Below, piece by piece: positions 22,877-35,156 of a DNA stretch of 64,000 nucleotides. The stretch covers positions 7,130,001 to 7,194,000 of the forward strand of contig CM073193.1 in the NCBI GenBank assembly GCA_037042915.1, in the 5' to 3' direction. The notes under the pieces were generated by a model. That model ran no database searches and was not told where the DNA came from. It saw only the letters and a program-made list of their open reading frames with translations. The first letter of the stretch is position 1. Every line of letters starts with the position of its first letter. The DNA comes from Auricularia sp. M13. Taxonomy: Eukaryota > Basidiomycota > Agaricomycetes > Auriculariales > Auriculariaceae. Position numbers and translations under genes: made by a program.

Positions 22877-25348
22877 ATGGGCCTCGACAGCTACACCGGT
22901 GACGAGAAGATCGTCTTTGGCATCGACCTCGGTACCACACGTAGTGCTGGTGAGCTACTGGAACGCTACTAAGGTGCAGCGCGGTCTTATTGCATTATCC
23001 AGTGTCGTATGCACACCTGCAAGCGGGCTCGGTACCCAAAGTCCGTTCTGTGACTCGCTGGCCGGGGCAGGTCCGCTATACGCATGGAGCGCCTGGGCAC
23101 CGTGCTGATAAAATTGCAGGAGGACGTTGCGGGAGATAGCAAGTGCCATACATTGGTGCGATACAAGCACAAGTCGCCGGTTGCATTCGGCGCGGACGCC
23201 CTGGAATCCGTCGAGGATAACACACATCTCGCACGATGGTTCAAGTGAGCCCGCGAACCTCGCGCAATGAACAAATCAGACATTAATGACTTGCATGCGA
23301 AGACTGCACCTCCACCCGCAGTCCATGAGGACAAACAACAACCTAGAAGTGCCGCCGTTGCCACCTGGTGTCGCACTGAAGCAGGTATACTTGCATTATA
23401 CAATCAAGGTCGAGTCTCGCTGAACAACGTTGCTTGTGCAGATCTACTCTGACTTCATAAGATACATTTTCGAGCATGCCTGCGAGTTCTTCAAGACGAG
23501 TTCGCACGACGGCGAGAGCATCTTCAACCGTCTGAGCTCCAACTACATCATTGTCTGCGCGACGCCGAACGGATGGGATATTGTCCAGCAAGGCTTCTTG
23601 CGCGACGCTTTCGTCCTGGCGGGCGTCCTGCCGGAAGATCACGAGCGCGGTCGTCTGCAGTTCGTCAGCGAGGCGGAGGCGTCTGTCCATTTTGCGCTCG
23701 AACACTCGGAAGGGGACCGATGGTTGACGGTGGGCACAAATGCTGCTATTCTCGATGCCGGTGCGCACCGCCTGCTTCCAAGAACGAAATTGTGAATTGA
23801 CCACCATTACGCAGGAGGATCTACTGTCGACACCACCATGTACCGATGCACTGCTCTTGCGCCGAAGCTTAGGCTAGAGGAGGTTACCAGCAGCGAATGT
23901 GTGCAAGCAGGGAGGTCTGTCAAGGCTTCGCACTTGTATTCACACAAGTATCTGTACTGACCGCACTTCACAGTGTCTTCGTCGACCGAGATGCTGAACG
24001 CTTTCTGCGCATGAAACTGCAAGGGTCGAAGGCGAGTTTAAGTCTTGTGTAATGCGTGACCGTCGCTCAACTCTACACAGTTCAGCGGAGACGAATACAT
24101 CAACGAGATAATGGAGGTATTTGAAAAGAAGACGGTAAGAGCTCATTTTATTCTGCGTTTTACCTGACCCGTCTTGTAGAAACGGAAGTTCGATGGTGGT
24201 GCAGAACCATCTGTTATCTCATTCGGTCGTGCTCGTGACAATGACCCCGCGTACAACATCAGCAAGGGCCGCATCACGCTCACGAGGTCCGTCTTCCAGC
24301 AACGGCTGACGCAAGCTCGCTGACCCTGTCTTCAGCGACGAAGTGAAGGCGACGTTCCAGAACTCGATATTCGACATCGTAATGAGCTGCGAGAACCTAA
24401 TTGCTCGCTCGGAGAAGTTCTGCGATACGATCCTACTCGTGGGAGGGTATAGCGAGTCACCGTATTTGCGGGCCATGCTGCGCGAGAAACTTGGCAACCA
24501 TGGCATCCAGATTGTTTCCATCGACGACGGAACGTAGGTGTTATTATCCTGGGGTTCGTATATCTTGGTCACTCATTCTTTGTCCAGGAAGAAAGCTGCA
24601 GCGGAGGGCACCACGATTTGGTACATCAAGCAGCTCGTGCGGGCTCGTGCAGTGCGCTCCTCGTTTGGCACAAACGTCACCCGCATCTTCGACCCTACGT
24701 CGGCGCTGCACATGGAGCGTGCGCACGAGAAGTTTGTCGACATCGATGGATCGACGCGTGTCGGGCCTTTACTGTCCTTATGGGTGCAACGGCACGAGGT
24801 CATCCGCGCCGATAAAAGTAATGTCTTCAACTACCACCGCACGTTCAAGAAGTTCCCAAACAAGAGCGACCTTACGGGCTTCGAGATGCAGGTCTATGCA
24901 TGCGACGGGGATGAGAAGCCTACGTGGCTCTACAAGAAGTCGAACAGTCTGTTCATCCAACCTGCTGAGGTAGAGGGGATGCTGACGGTTTGTAACTGCA
25001 GGCACCCAGCTGATGCCTAATATACGCAAGGTTTGCCGTATCTCTGGCGACTTGAGTGGCCTGGCCGGGTCGTTGAAGGAATTAACTGGTCCGGACGGCT
25101 CGAAATACTGGCAGATCAACTACAATGTCGAGATCTCCTTCGGAACCACTGCGCTGTGCGCCGAGCTCCATTGGGAGGAGAATGTGAGTCATAGAACCCT
25201 TTATCGTTCTTGGGCAAAGACCTGGATTGATGTGTATGCTCGTCGCAGGGCGTTCGCAAGAAGGTATACAAGGATTGCGTTGCCGGTATTATCGAAGCTG
25301 ACTCTTGACCAGGGCAACCTAACCCTTATCCCGGACTCTGTCGTATAA
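22877..25348 (+). CDS. Hsp70-superfamily protein, HSPA12-like (copy A)
   Basis: This is an actin/Hsp70-fold ATPase. Phosphate-1 motif: VFGIDLGTTRSA, which splices (GTGAGC donor) to VSYAHLQAGSVPKVRSVTRWPGQ. Phosphate-2 motif: ILDAG joined to GSTVDTTMYRC. Adenosine motif: ILLVGGYSESPYLRAMLREKL. Other blocks are NGWDIVQQGFLRDAFVLAG, RLQFVSEAEASVHFALEHS, and a C-terminus KVCRISGDLSGL...YNVEISFGTTALCAELHW ending TLIPDSVV. There is no classical substrate-binding domain, as in HSPA12-like proteins expanded in basidiomycetes. The role is presumably stress-related, but no function is established from the sequence. A very similar gene lies at 32606-35156, about 7 kb downstream in the same orientation. 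Confidence 0.85.
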
Positions 25349-25635
25349 GAACGTGTTGTGAATATCTTGCTGTCGGTCTGCTCTGAGCTACCTGGTGCGT
25401 TTTGCGCTTTTCCGTGGTTACACTAATCTTACGGATTTACTTTTCAGTGTCGATACATGGATCTGGATATTGACTGCATGACATGTAAATGACGAAACAC
25501 TGTACACCTGTAATCTTGCAATGAAACGACTTTCTTGATGAATGGACAGTACTCTGGATGGGAGATGAGTCGGTAGACTAGAATGGCGTTCGGAAGCGGC
25601 CTTGCGCGCACAAACACACTCTCCGACTGACTGCC

Positions 25636-26278
25636 ATGAGCGTCTCCCGCGCAGAGTGAGTCAACGTCCAGCACGGCCCAAACGTCTGCAGTTGGACTGA
25701 ACGAAAACGCGTCTGGGCGTGCAGTGTAGAGATTGCGAATCGTGGCGCCGACCAGTTCCTGCGACTGTACTACAGCGCGTATGACAGCACGGCGCGAGCA
25801 GCAGACCTGCCCAAGATGTACCGTGCATCGTCCAAGGCGATGTGGAACGGGACCGCGCTCGAAGGCATCGACGCTATCAGGGATTTCGCGGTGAAGCTGC
25901 CCAGGACGAAGCACGAGGTGCAGAGCTACGATTGCCACCCGGTGCCAGGTGCGTAGGACTGAACGTGAGCCGGTGGTATATGACTAACCGTTAAACGCTG
26001 CCACGGCAGGCACGACGCCCCCTGGGTTGCTGATAACGGTCTCTGGCACCGTGCTGCATGGCCCGGCGGCGGTTGCAGCGGCCTCGGGCAAACTGCTCAC
26101 GGCGCCGAGGTACGGCGGCAAGGTCGACGAGCAGCCACGGATATTTTCGCAATCGTTTCTGCTGCTGCAGGACCCCGAGCCAGCGCCTGAGCCGAGCGCG
26201 ACGGCGGGTGGCGCGGCGGACAAAACGCAGGGTCCGCGGTACTACATCAAGACGGACAACATGCGCTTCGTCGGCTGA
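25636..26278 (+). CDS. NTF2-fold mRNA-export factor (Mtr2 / NXT-like)
   Basis: The short first exon MSVSRA is joined by an intron (GTGAGT to GTGCAG) to VEIANRGADQFLRLYYSAYD, followed by MYRASSKAMWNGTALEGIDA and LPRTKHEVQSYDCHPVP. A second intron leads to TPPGLLITVSGTVLHG, and the gene closes with IFSQSFLLLQ and YYIKTDNMRFVG. These are the cone-shaped NTF2-fold landmarks. The insertion before the fourth strand (AAVAAASGKLLTAPRYGG) and a Pro/Ala loop resemble Mtr2, the partner of the Mex67 mRNA-export receptor at the nuclear pore. About 170 residues. A generic NTF2-like protein is the alternative. Confidence 0.78.
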
Positions 26279-26477
26279 GAGTCAGCGCACGTCGCATTGT
26301 AACAGTCTCTTGTACACAGTCTCAGATCTCAACGTTTGATTTGTATCCATTTTGTTTTGCTTTAAATTCAATTTAATTCGAGGAAACTGTCGGGCGGATC
26401 GGAGAAGGAATTGCCGATCGCAACCCTCCGTCCTGCTCGCCTGCGCGCGCCGCCGCCCGACCGACGCGCCTGCAGCC

Positions 26478-27973
26478 ATGAACCGAAGAAATGACGGCTA
26501 CGACTTTACTCCCATCCTCACAAACTACCTTCTCCTGCTCACCACCATCCTTGCCGTCGTCCGTAGCCGTCTCCGGTCCTGTCGCCGTGTGCTCACTGCA
26601 GCTGCTCAGACGGGCTGGTTCATTGCCTTCATCGGTCAGGCCGTAGCCACAGCGCAGTGTATGCATCCTACCACCTCCGCATACTTGTGCGCTGACCGGC
26701 GCCCGCGCTGCAGTCGGCAACAACAACGTCGGCGTCGTCTGGTTTGCCATCTTGTGCGTCGTCTGCAGTCATAATGCATCGCTCAGAAACGCGTCGCTGA
26801 CCCGCCCTGCGCAGCGTCCAACTGGCTGTCATCCTCGGCGTGCTGCATACGCTGGCCACGGGCACCATCGCCATGCACCGTGTACAGGTCCGTTTCCCGC
26901 GCTGGACTCCCGACAAGCTCGCGCTCCTGACCCTGCCCCTCATCTGCCTAGATTTCCGTATTCGGCGCCATCTGCATCGTCTTCGCCGTCTTTGGCGTCA
27001 ACGAGGGCATCTTTCCCAAGGCCGGCGCGCTCAACGCGATGGGTGCTGGCTGGCTGATTCTTGCAATGGTCGACGTGCGTTCATCCCGTCGTGACCGCCT
27101 ATTTTCACAGCTCATCATTGGCACGTGCTCCCCCGGCAACGCCAAATCTTCCTGCTGCGCCCATGTCTCCGCGCCCTTCTCGCTGCAATCACGTTTCCCG
27201 CGTCCACGGAATAGATCATCTGGGTTCTGTACTTTACTGCCGAGGACGGCTCGCTAGTCCTGCACATTTTCGACTCGCTGGGCGGTGGCGTGCCCATGTC
27301 CCGCCGTGGCCCCCGTCGCCGTGCGCCAGCGGAGTCGGCGAGTACGGCGCCGGCACCTACGGCGACGTCGGTCCCGTCGGCGGCAGCTACCGCGGCGGCG
27401 GCATCTCCAACACAGATGTCGTGGGCGGCAACTTCGGGGGAACGTCGGCGGTCCTCTCGCCAGCCAGCACAGTCTTGGCAACGTACCCAAGTCGCCCGGC
27501 AGCATTGGTCCCGCCAGCGGCATGAACATTGGCATGTCCCAGGTCCAACAGAGTACGCCCTCCGTTGCCCCTCCGCCCGTGGCGCCCCTACAGCCACAAG
27601 ACACCGGCGCGTCGGCTCCTCTCGGCGGCGTCGGCAGCACGACGAATGTCGCTGATAGCGTCACGGGGGCAAGCGACCAGATGCCTGTGCGAGCCAAGGC
27701 GTTGTATGCCTGTGCGTCTTCGTCCGAAGTGTGCATCGCGCGCAATGGCTGATGCACTCAATCCCTTCAGACCAAGCATCTCCGGACGACCCCAACGAAA
27801 TCTCGTTCGCGAAAGGCGAAATTCTCGAAATCATCGACAAGCAAGGCAAATGGTGGCAGGCAAAGAAAGCCGATGGCTCCATGGGTATTGCTCCCTCCAG
27901 TGCGTCCTTCCTTCTCCTTCTCGAATATATGACTCACCGCGTCGCCCTCCCAGATTATCTCCAAATCGTATAA
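26478..27973 (+). CDS. SHO1: High-osmolarity sensor SHO1 (four membrane helices plus SH3)
   Basis: SHO1 sits in the plasma membrane and feeds the HOG MAP-kinase pathway. The N-terminus [21 protein letters not shown] starts transmembrane helix 1. Further helices are [46 protein letters not shown] and [24 protein letters not shown], followed by [10 protein letters not shown]. The C-terminal SH3 domain reads [31 protein letters not shown], and, after a final intron, IAPSNYLQIV. The linker needs two single-base corrections to stay open: a C missing near 27326 and a G missing in the run at 27436-27440. SHO1 is conserved, so assembly indels are likely. The small introns otherwise splice cleanly. 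Confidence 0.9.
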
Positions 27974-28851
27974 TGCTTGAGTCTGGGAAGCTATCTTCCG
28001 TCGCTCAGATTTTGACACGCCCCGCCCCGCGCCTCGCCCCACTGTGTGTGTGTTGTTCATTGCTGTCTGTCATTATACCTATCCCTCGCCCCGCCACGCC
28101 TGTCGATCTCTCTCTCCCTGCGCCTTTGCGCGCTCTGTCTTCCAAAGCCGACGACGAGCAGGTCCTTACCCCGTTCGCACTGTGATATATCTTTTCCGCA
28201 CATTTGCTCCTCCCTGCCTCTCTGACGAAAGTGTCTGTACCAACGTGCAAGCACGTTAAATGGACATCGCTTATTTACGACCATTCGTCTGGTGAAGCGT
28301 TCTTCCCGTTAGTGGCATCTGCGCGCTATGATAAATGAGACCTAAGTGTGCGACGCAAGGCTCGGTTTCTGTCGACGCGGCTGCTTGACAAACTCGGGGA
28401 TGAGTGCTGCACCGGCTACAAGCGCTTACGGCTTGCCTCCCAGCATTCCGTCTGTGCATCGGTCCGCAGAACGACGACGACAGACTGACAACCAGGGCAG
28501 ATATGTGGTCTCCGAGATTGGTTGCAGCATCGGCACAACTCTAAATATGCTATGGAGACGCACTGCGTCGAGGTACGAGCAGCAAGCGTCAACTGCCAAC
28601 TTCCGCGCTAGCCTCATTGCGCTGCCCATTCCTCGTTCCGGCACTTATCCAGGGCTTGTTCATTCACTTTCCGCGTTCTAGACACCCTGTCGACGCGTTT
28701 GGAGACAGCTGTTGAGCAATAGGATACCTGGGCCGATCTCGGTCAACTCGCTTGCGAGTCATGAAACATCACAGGCGACAAACCGTGTTCGCTTCGCGTT
28801 GCTTTATATCTGCTCATCCTGCATGCTTGTCTTTGCTGTAAAGTACTTATT
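27974..28851. other. Intergenic, about 880 bp
   Basis: This contains the likely 3' untranslated region of SHO1, rich in C/T tracts (28010-28150), then mixed sequence without a coding-like frame. No TATA box or RNA gene was recognised. Confidence 0.5.
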
Positions 28852-30128
28852 ATGGGCGACACCCTTCCACCAGGCTCGCCAGTGTCTCTCCCGACGTGCG
28901 TCCTGGCCTAGCATGCTCACGACGCGCCGACTGAGACGCGAATGCACGGTGCAGACTCCCCGTAGATCCCCGTACTGCTGCGAGCTTCATGCTAGCAAGC
29001 TTCGTCGTGCAGATATACGACTGGCGTGCGTGCACACCTGCGGACTGTGGGATTGGACTCATGAATACCAGTACTCACCTCCGCCGTCGAGGTTGATCGC
29101 ATATGGCTAATGGAATGGAACGCCTTCACTCTGCTCTGGTTTTTCGCCCGTTATGTTCCCATCGCTGGCCGTGTACTTGGCGTAATTGGTGTGCTGGCGC
29201 ATTCTTGTTTAAGACCTTGCGCCCCAAATGCTAACCTGCCGGAATGTAGGATCCTTCAAACTGTCGTGGAACCCTGAAGTGCGTGTTCGAGGCCTCCTGA
29301 GCTGTTTAGCGCACTTACATATTGTAGGCGTGCGCATTGCCTCGCGGAACGAACAAACGATACGACGGCTGATTTGGCGATTTGTAGGTGTGCGCGGTTT
29401 TCGAGAGCGCCGCCCATTTTCTTCGGCCTATCGCTGCTCCTCACGCACTTTGCGCTCCTCCTGCGCGTACATGCCCTCTGGGACAGACGCATAGCCGTCT
29501 CGGCCTTGCCATCTATGCTCTGGTTAGCTGAGGTCGGGATGAACCTGATACCCATCGTTCGACCATCCTCCATCGCAAAGCCCATCTCCGGTATCCCAGG
29601 CTGTGCCCTTTCCGTGGGACCCCACGAAGCGCGCCTATTGTCTATTACTATTGCGTTCGGCGTCGCGTTTGACGTGGCGACCTCCGTGCTGTTATTGCGC
29701 GGTGCATGTCGTACTGGCGCCACAGAGTTCGCGGTCCGCTGTTGTCGATGCTCCTGGTACATAGCGCAGGATACTTTATTCTCGTCCTCGTGCTCGGCGC
29801 AGTGAACCTCATCCTCGTCCTGGGTGCCGTCGACAACGTCACGATACAGATTTTCTGGCTCATGCTGGCTTCGACTATACCGAGCATTACCGTCAACCGC
29901 ATGCTGCTCAGTTTGCGCGCGTTCTCGCCGCCGACGATGTCAACGGTGTCTTCTAGGACGCTGCCGAGTGCCGAGCTGAGGAGCATCAAGCTGACGCGGG
30001 CGTTTGGACTAAATACGGTCATGAACTCGTTCAATGGGGTTCATGGTCAGCAACACGGAGTCGGCCCTTCAAGTTCATTACCAGCAAATGAGGAACAGAT
30101 AGAACTTCAAGGCGCCGCATCAAGTTGA
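28852..30128 (+). CDS. DUF6533-type multi-pass membrane protein (copy A), one frame break
   Basis: A start MGDTLPPGSPVSLP, an intron, then ASFVVQIYDW joined to LLTSAVEVDRIWLMEWNAFTLLWF gives the DUF6533-like module (an acidic VEVxRIW patch followed by a W-x(4-5)-hydrophobic helix). Further helices are RYVPIAGRVLGVIG, GLSLLLTHFALLLRVHALWDRR, MLWLAEVGMNLIPIV, ITIAFGVAFDVATSVLLL and MLLVHSAGYFILVLVLGAVNLIL. The tail is hydrophilic. About seven helices are likely. The frame must shift by one base near 29700 (CGCGG, one C short) to connect VLLLR with CMSYWRHRVRG. The downstream copy has the intact equivalent LRCLSYWRKNMRG. The family is basidiomycete-specific and its function is unknown. Confidence 0.75.
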
Positions 30129-30655
30129 ACAGACCGACTCGGAGGTCTGTCTCCCAATCGGCGACAGCAAACAACGCTTTTACGGAGGGTTGGATGCTAT
30201 ACTTGTATTCTCTGGTAACTATGATAAGGCACGGTAACTCCAAGTTTCTCAGGCAGTCCCCAGTGCCCAGTGCTCTGGTTATCATCATACCTGTGGGCCG
30301 CATGGGCGTCGCAGTGTCAATGTCAAACTGCCAAAGCCCCGTGATGCATTTACCGCGCGTGTACATAATGAATGACAACCAGCTCAAAGCGCGCTCTCGT
30401 CGTCCCAAAGCTCTTGTCACAGCCAGAATTCTCTTGTGAGTACGCTAGCAAAGCATGCGCCTTACACCCTACACACTGGCGCGACGAGCTCCGAGCTGTA
30501 AGAACGGCCGCGATTCTGATAGTAGTGATAATATCTGGCGCCTGGGAACCGGCGGTCACAAGTTACGAACTTTGCTCGCTTGTTTATCGACAAGCGGGGA
30601 GCCAACAACTTCATGCTTTCCTTAAGACTCATCGTTGACCCCTTGCCCTACTTAC

Positions 30656-32187
30656 ATGGACGGGGCTCTGGACAGCAACGCCACCCTCCCAGCGTGAGTT
30701 CTTTGGGCCTGCCAGCTTCCGCCCTCGATTGACACCCAGCATCTCGGCGCACAGACCTCCTATAGACCCTCGAGCTGTATCAACCCTCCTCCTAGTGAGC
30801 TTTGTTCTGCAACTTTACGATTGGTGTGCGTATAGGAGCATCCAAATACTTCACTGAGCACTGAGCACGCGTTCAAGCAGGTATTACAATAGATAAGGAG
30901 GTTGAGCGAATATGGCTACACAAGTGGTCACCCTTCACCATTTTCTGGGTGATGATTAGATATTTCCCGGTCCTTGGTCGTGTGTTTGCTGTCATAGGTG
31001 CCGTTACGCGCTCGTTATCGTTCAAATGTCGCTGACAGTGTTGTGCTAACCATATTAGGTGCTTTCAAGCTGTCATGGTCGAAGGTGCGGATTGACACCA
31101 CGTTCGCCATCTACTTCTCACGTTCACCAGGTGTGAGTATCGTATAGGCTGCAGCATACTCGTTTGAGTTATATCTGAGCCTCCGTCGCAGCTGCGAACG
31201 CTACGCATCCGTTGCGCCGATCGTGCTAGGTTTCTCCCTGTCGCTCGCACATCTAGTGCTCTTTTTGCGCATCTACGCCCTTTGGGAGAGAAGGATCCTC
31301 GTCTCGACGGTCCCAGCTGTGCTATGGCTTGCTGAACTGGGATTGAACTTCGTTCCAGTCGTCGACCAATCCCTCAATAAACCCATCCCTGGCAGCCCTG
31401 GTTGCGCGGCTGCCATCGGTCCACGACAGACAAGAGTTCTTACGGTCAACATCTCCGTTGGAGTGACCTTTGACATTGCTGTCACCGTACTACTTGTTCT
31501 ACGCTGCCTGTCGTACTGGCGGAAAAATATGAGAGGAGAGCTGCTTGTCTTGCTCCTCATTCAAGGTTCGTGGCTCATTTTCAGTCTAAATCTTTCTCAT
31601 GGCCTTCTTAGGCGTTGGGTACTTCTGGAACGTAGTATCCATGCCTTTGAATCAATTGCTGAGGCTCAATACAGCGTTGTACTCGGATTGCAAGTTGTCA
31701 ACCTGATCCTCCTCGTGGTGAGGCCATCTGCTCAGCCAGTACCTTCACTTTTCTAACTCTGTGCTTCGCAGCGGCATACAGATGTAAGGATGAAATCACT
31801 CTTCACACAGGTGCTGATTGGCAGCAGCTTCTCGTCAATCTTTGCCTCCTCATGTGCGCGATTTCGTTGTCAGAATACGCCATAACTCACGCCTCCCCAG
31901 GTTAGCCACCACGTATGTTACTCCCGACATCCTCAGCATGTCGACTGAGCTCTCGCAACAGCATCCCCAACATAATAGCCAACAGGCTCGTTCTCGACCT
32001 TCGAGCGTTCGATTCGTCGAGACATCCTACCAGTTCGACCCGTCTGACGGATGGGAACACCGGTACTTTCAAGCTCACTATGCCTTTCGGTATCGACACC
32101 ATCATGGAGGCGTTTGAGCCTCGTCGACCCACAGAGCCCGAGGAGACGGAGTTGCAAGACTTGTCCGTCCCTCGCCATCAACCCTGA
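30656..32187 (+). CDS. DUF6533-type multi-pass membrane protein (copy B)
   Basis: The first exon MDGALDSNATLP is short, as in copy A. A second exon gives LLVSFVLQLYDWC, and an intron leads to ITIDKEVERIWLHKWSPFTIFWVM, the DUF6533 signature. Helices follow: RYFPVLGRVFAVIG, VLGFSLSLAHLVLFLRIYALWERR, LWLAELGLNFVPVV, ISVGVTFDIAVTVLLVLRCLSYW and LLVLLLIQGSWLIFS. The C-terminus is hydrophilic and acidic (EPRRPTEPEETELQDL). The same gene order and intron positions as copy A point to a tandem duplication. There is no evidence of a signal peptide separate from the first helix. Function is unknown; some such proteins are speculated to be receptor-like, which the sequence does not prove. Confidence 0.8.
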
Positions 32188-32605
32188 CACCTATTCTGAT
32201 ACCGTGGACTTTGAGTCTGTGTCAAGCTCTCCAAAAGACCCGAGTAGCCTGAGCCGCGATGCCACATACTTGGAGAGCTATGTCTTGCGATAATAACGAC
32301 GTGGATCGAAGCGTCTGAATCTTGGCTGCTTTTACTTACTTTGTACCGGACAACATACAATGTATTACTTAGAAAATTTTTGGAACCCTCATCCACCGAG
32401 TCAATTAGTGTAAAGCTGGTTGTACTTAGTCTCTTAGTAGGCGGAGGTGGAATACAAAGTAAAAAGTAAAAAGAAGAGACGAGCATCTTGTCAACGACTA
32501 TGGGCGCTTACCTACCGCGGCACTGCTTGGCTCAGCGTTCTGCCAACGATCGGCAGCGCCCGCGGCTTGCCTTCCTGATTGTCCACTCAGTCTGACTTAG
32601 TACCC

Positions 32606-35156
32606 ATGTCCGCCGACGCGTACGCAGGCGATGAGAAGCTGGTCTTCGGCATCGACGTTGGCACCACCGATGAGCGCGGTAGCGTTCTGCCACCTACAGG
32701 TCGGCGCCCAGCCTGTGAGTGTGGCACGCAGTTCGGGAACTATGGGATTCACCTCGGGAACTGCAGCGCGTTCGTCTAGTGACAAAATGGCCCGGTGAGC
32801 CCGCTGGAAGATTGTCTGGTCCGTCAGCTGAGATAGGTGCTCTGAAGGTCAAGAGGATGCTGCGGGTGACTGCAAGCTGCCGACACTGGTGCGCTACAAC
32901 TCGAAGGGTGAACCTGTCTCCTACGGTGCCGACGCGCTTGAAAACGCGGCCGCAGTCGACGGTACACTTGCGCGATGGTTCAAGTAAAGTAGTCCCCTCT
33001 GTCCCAGCCACCTAGGTTACAAGCCTCTGATTTGCAGGCTACATCTTCATCCCAATTCCGTCAAGTCCGCCGGTGGTACCAATCTCGAAATACCTCCTCT
33101 CCCTGAGGGGGTTCCTCTGAAGCAGGCAAGTTCTGAATTGGGATGCAACATATATTGACATAGGCGAAGGTCTATGCCCATTTTCTGGCATATATCTACT
33201 CGCATTCAACGGCCTTCTTTCGCGAGAATTCGCATGATGGCGCTAGTATCTGGGAACGTATCCAGAACTCGACGGAATTGTTCTGGCCATTCCAAACGGA
33301 TGGGACGTCATCCAGCAGGGCTTCCTGCGCGATGCGATTGTGCTCGCCGGTATACTTCCCCAGCGACATGAGCCGCGTCGGTTGCAGTTTGTCAGTGAGG
33401 CCGAGGCTTCAGTCCATTTTGCTTTGCAGCACTCCGATGGCGCACGCTGGCTGAAGCCTGGCACGAACTTCATGGTCTTGGATGCAGGTAGTCAATGCAG
33501 ATGCTGCAAATTCTTGTGCTCACACACCTTAGGTGGCTCGACTGTTGATAGCACCTTGTATCGGTGTACGGCCGTCCGTCCGAAGATACAGCTTGAGGAG
33601 GTTACCGCTAGCGAATGTGTGCAGGCGGGAAGGTCATACGCTTTGAACCCTGGAGGAAATTCTTCGACTGACGCCCACCCTCGTAGTGTTTTTGTCGATC
33701 GCGATGCAGAGAAGATGCTACGCATGAAGCTCAAGGAGTCGAAGGTGTTTGCGATGTCATTTGGGATGTACTTAGTCTAACGACCCGCTTCAGTTCGGCG
33801 CGGACGAGTACATTCACGAGATGATGGAAGTGTTTGAGAAGAAGACGGTACGCGTTTGCAGACATCGTACTTAGAGCAGCGTTGACCCCAGAACAGAAAC
33901 GTAAATTCGACGGCTCTCCCGAGCACTATGTGATTGCATTTGGGCGAGCTCGCGATAACGACCCAGCTTTCAATATCAGCAAGGGACGCATCACATTGAC
34001 ATCGTTCGTCACCCTGCTACGCCGCGAACTTGTGCTTACTGCGTTATAATAGTGACGAAGTCGCGCTTGCTTTCCAAGGCGTTGTCTACGACATTCACCA
34101 GTCCTTCCAACGTGTTGTAGAACGTGTTGACACCTTCTGTGACGCGCTGCTCATGGTATGTTTGCTTTGCGACAGCATCCGCCAAGCTAAGCTATGGCAC
34201 AGGTCGGCGGTTTCTCCGAGTCTCCCTACCTGCGCAAGATGCTGCGCGAGAGACACGCACAGGGCGGCATGCATATAGTATCAATTGATGACGGTACCAA
34301 GAAGGCTGCCGCAGAAGGAGCCACGCTGTGGTACCTACGTCAGACAGTCGTCGCCAGGGCAGTCCGATGCTACTTTGGTACCAACATGACTACGTGCGTA
34401 CCGTAGTTCCAGGCTCCGGTTATTGGGCTCATCCCTTTTGGCAGACCGTTTATTTCGTATGACGTGAGGCATTCAGAGCGCGCCCACACGAAGTTCACGG
34501 TAGATACAGACTCTGCACCATACCTGATGATGTCTGATTTGCGTGCAGGACCCAGACGGCGTCGTACGCGTAGGTCCGCTGTTCTCCGTGTGGTGCTCGA
34601 AGGTGCGTCCTATTCTCTTGAGAGCTCCCCTTGTTCATATCTCGATGTAGAACGAAGTCGTCCGCGGCGATGAATCCCGCTCTTTTGAGTATTGTCGGAT
34701 GTACCCCAGTGACACATTCGACCCGACTCAACTTGCTGGCTTCGAGATGCAGATCTATGCCTCTGACGCCGATGTAAGCATTGGCAATTTTGCGCGAACG
34801 TTGGTGGGACTGAATTTCGATCGATTGCAGGAGCCGCCCTTCTGGCTGTACGACCAATCAAATATCAAGTCGCCTGAGCACATAAACCGCGGCATTCGGC
34901 CTGTGTGCAAGATTGTTGGCGACCTTTCTGGCCTACGAAGCAGTATGCGGCTTCTCACTGGCGCGACTGGCGAGAAATACTATAAGGTCGACTACTCCGT
35001 CGAGGTCTTCTTCGGTCAGACAGCGCTTTGTGCTGAACTGGTCTGGAAAGACAAGGTAAGCCCTTGCAGTCCGTTCTCCGAATCCCTGGTGACTGATCTA
35101 CGCAGGGCGTGACCAAGAAGGGCCCGCTAACCTTGATTCCCGACTCTGTGCTGTGA
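32606..35156 (+). CDS. Hsp70-superfamily protein, HSPA12-like (copy B), early frame break
   Basis: The start MSADAYAGDEKLVFGIDVGTT matches copy A (TGDEKIVFGIDLGTT). One extra G at about 32669 separates it from SAVAFCHLQVGAQP, which then splices (GTGAGT to CTGCAG) to RVRLVTKWPGEPAG. Downstream exons are intact: NGWDVIQQGFLRDAIVLAG, RLQFVSEAEASVHFALQHS, VLDAG joined to GSTVDSTLYRC (phosphate 2), QVGGFSESPYLRKMLRE (adenosine motif) and the C-terminus VCKIVGDLSGLRS...YSVEVFFGQTALCAELVW with TLIPDSVL. Apart from the single base, the exon-intron layout parallels copy A, so the two arose by duplication. Either the insertion is an assembly error or this copy is inactivated near its start. Confidence 0.82.
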
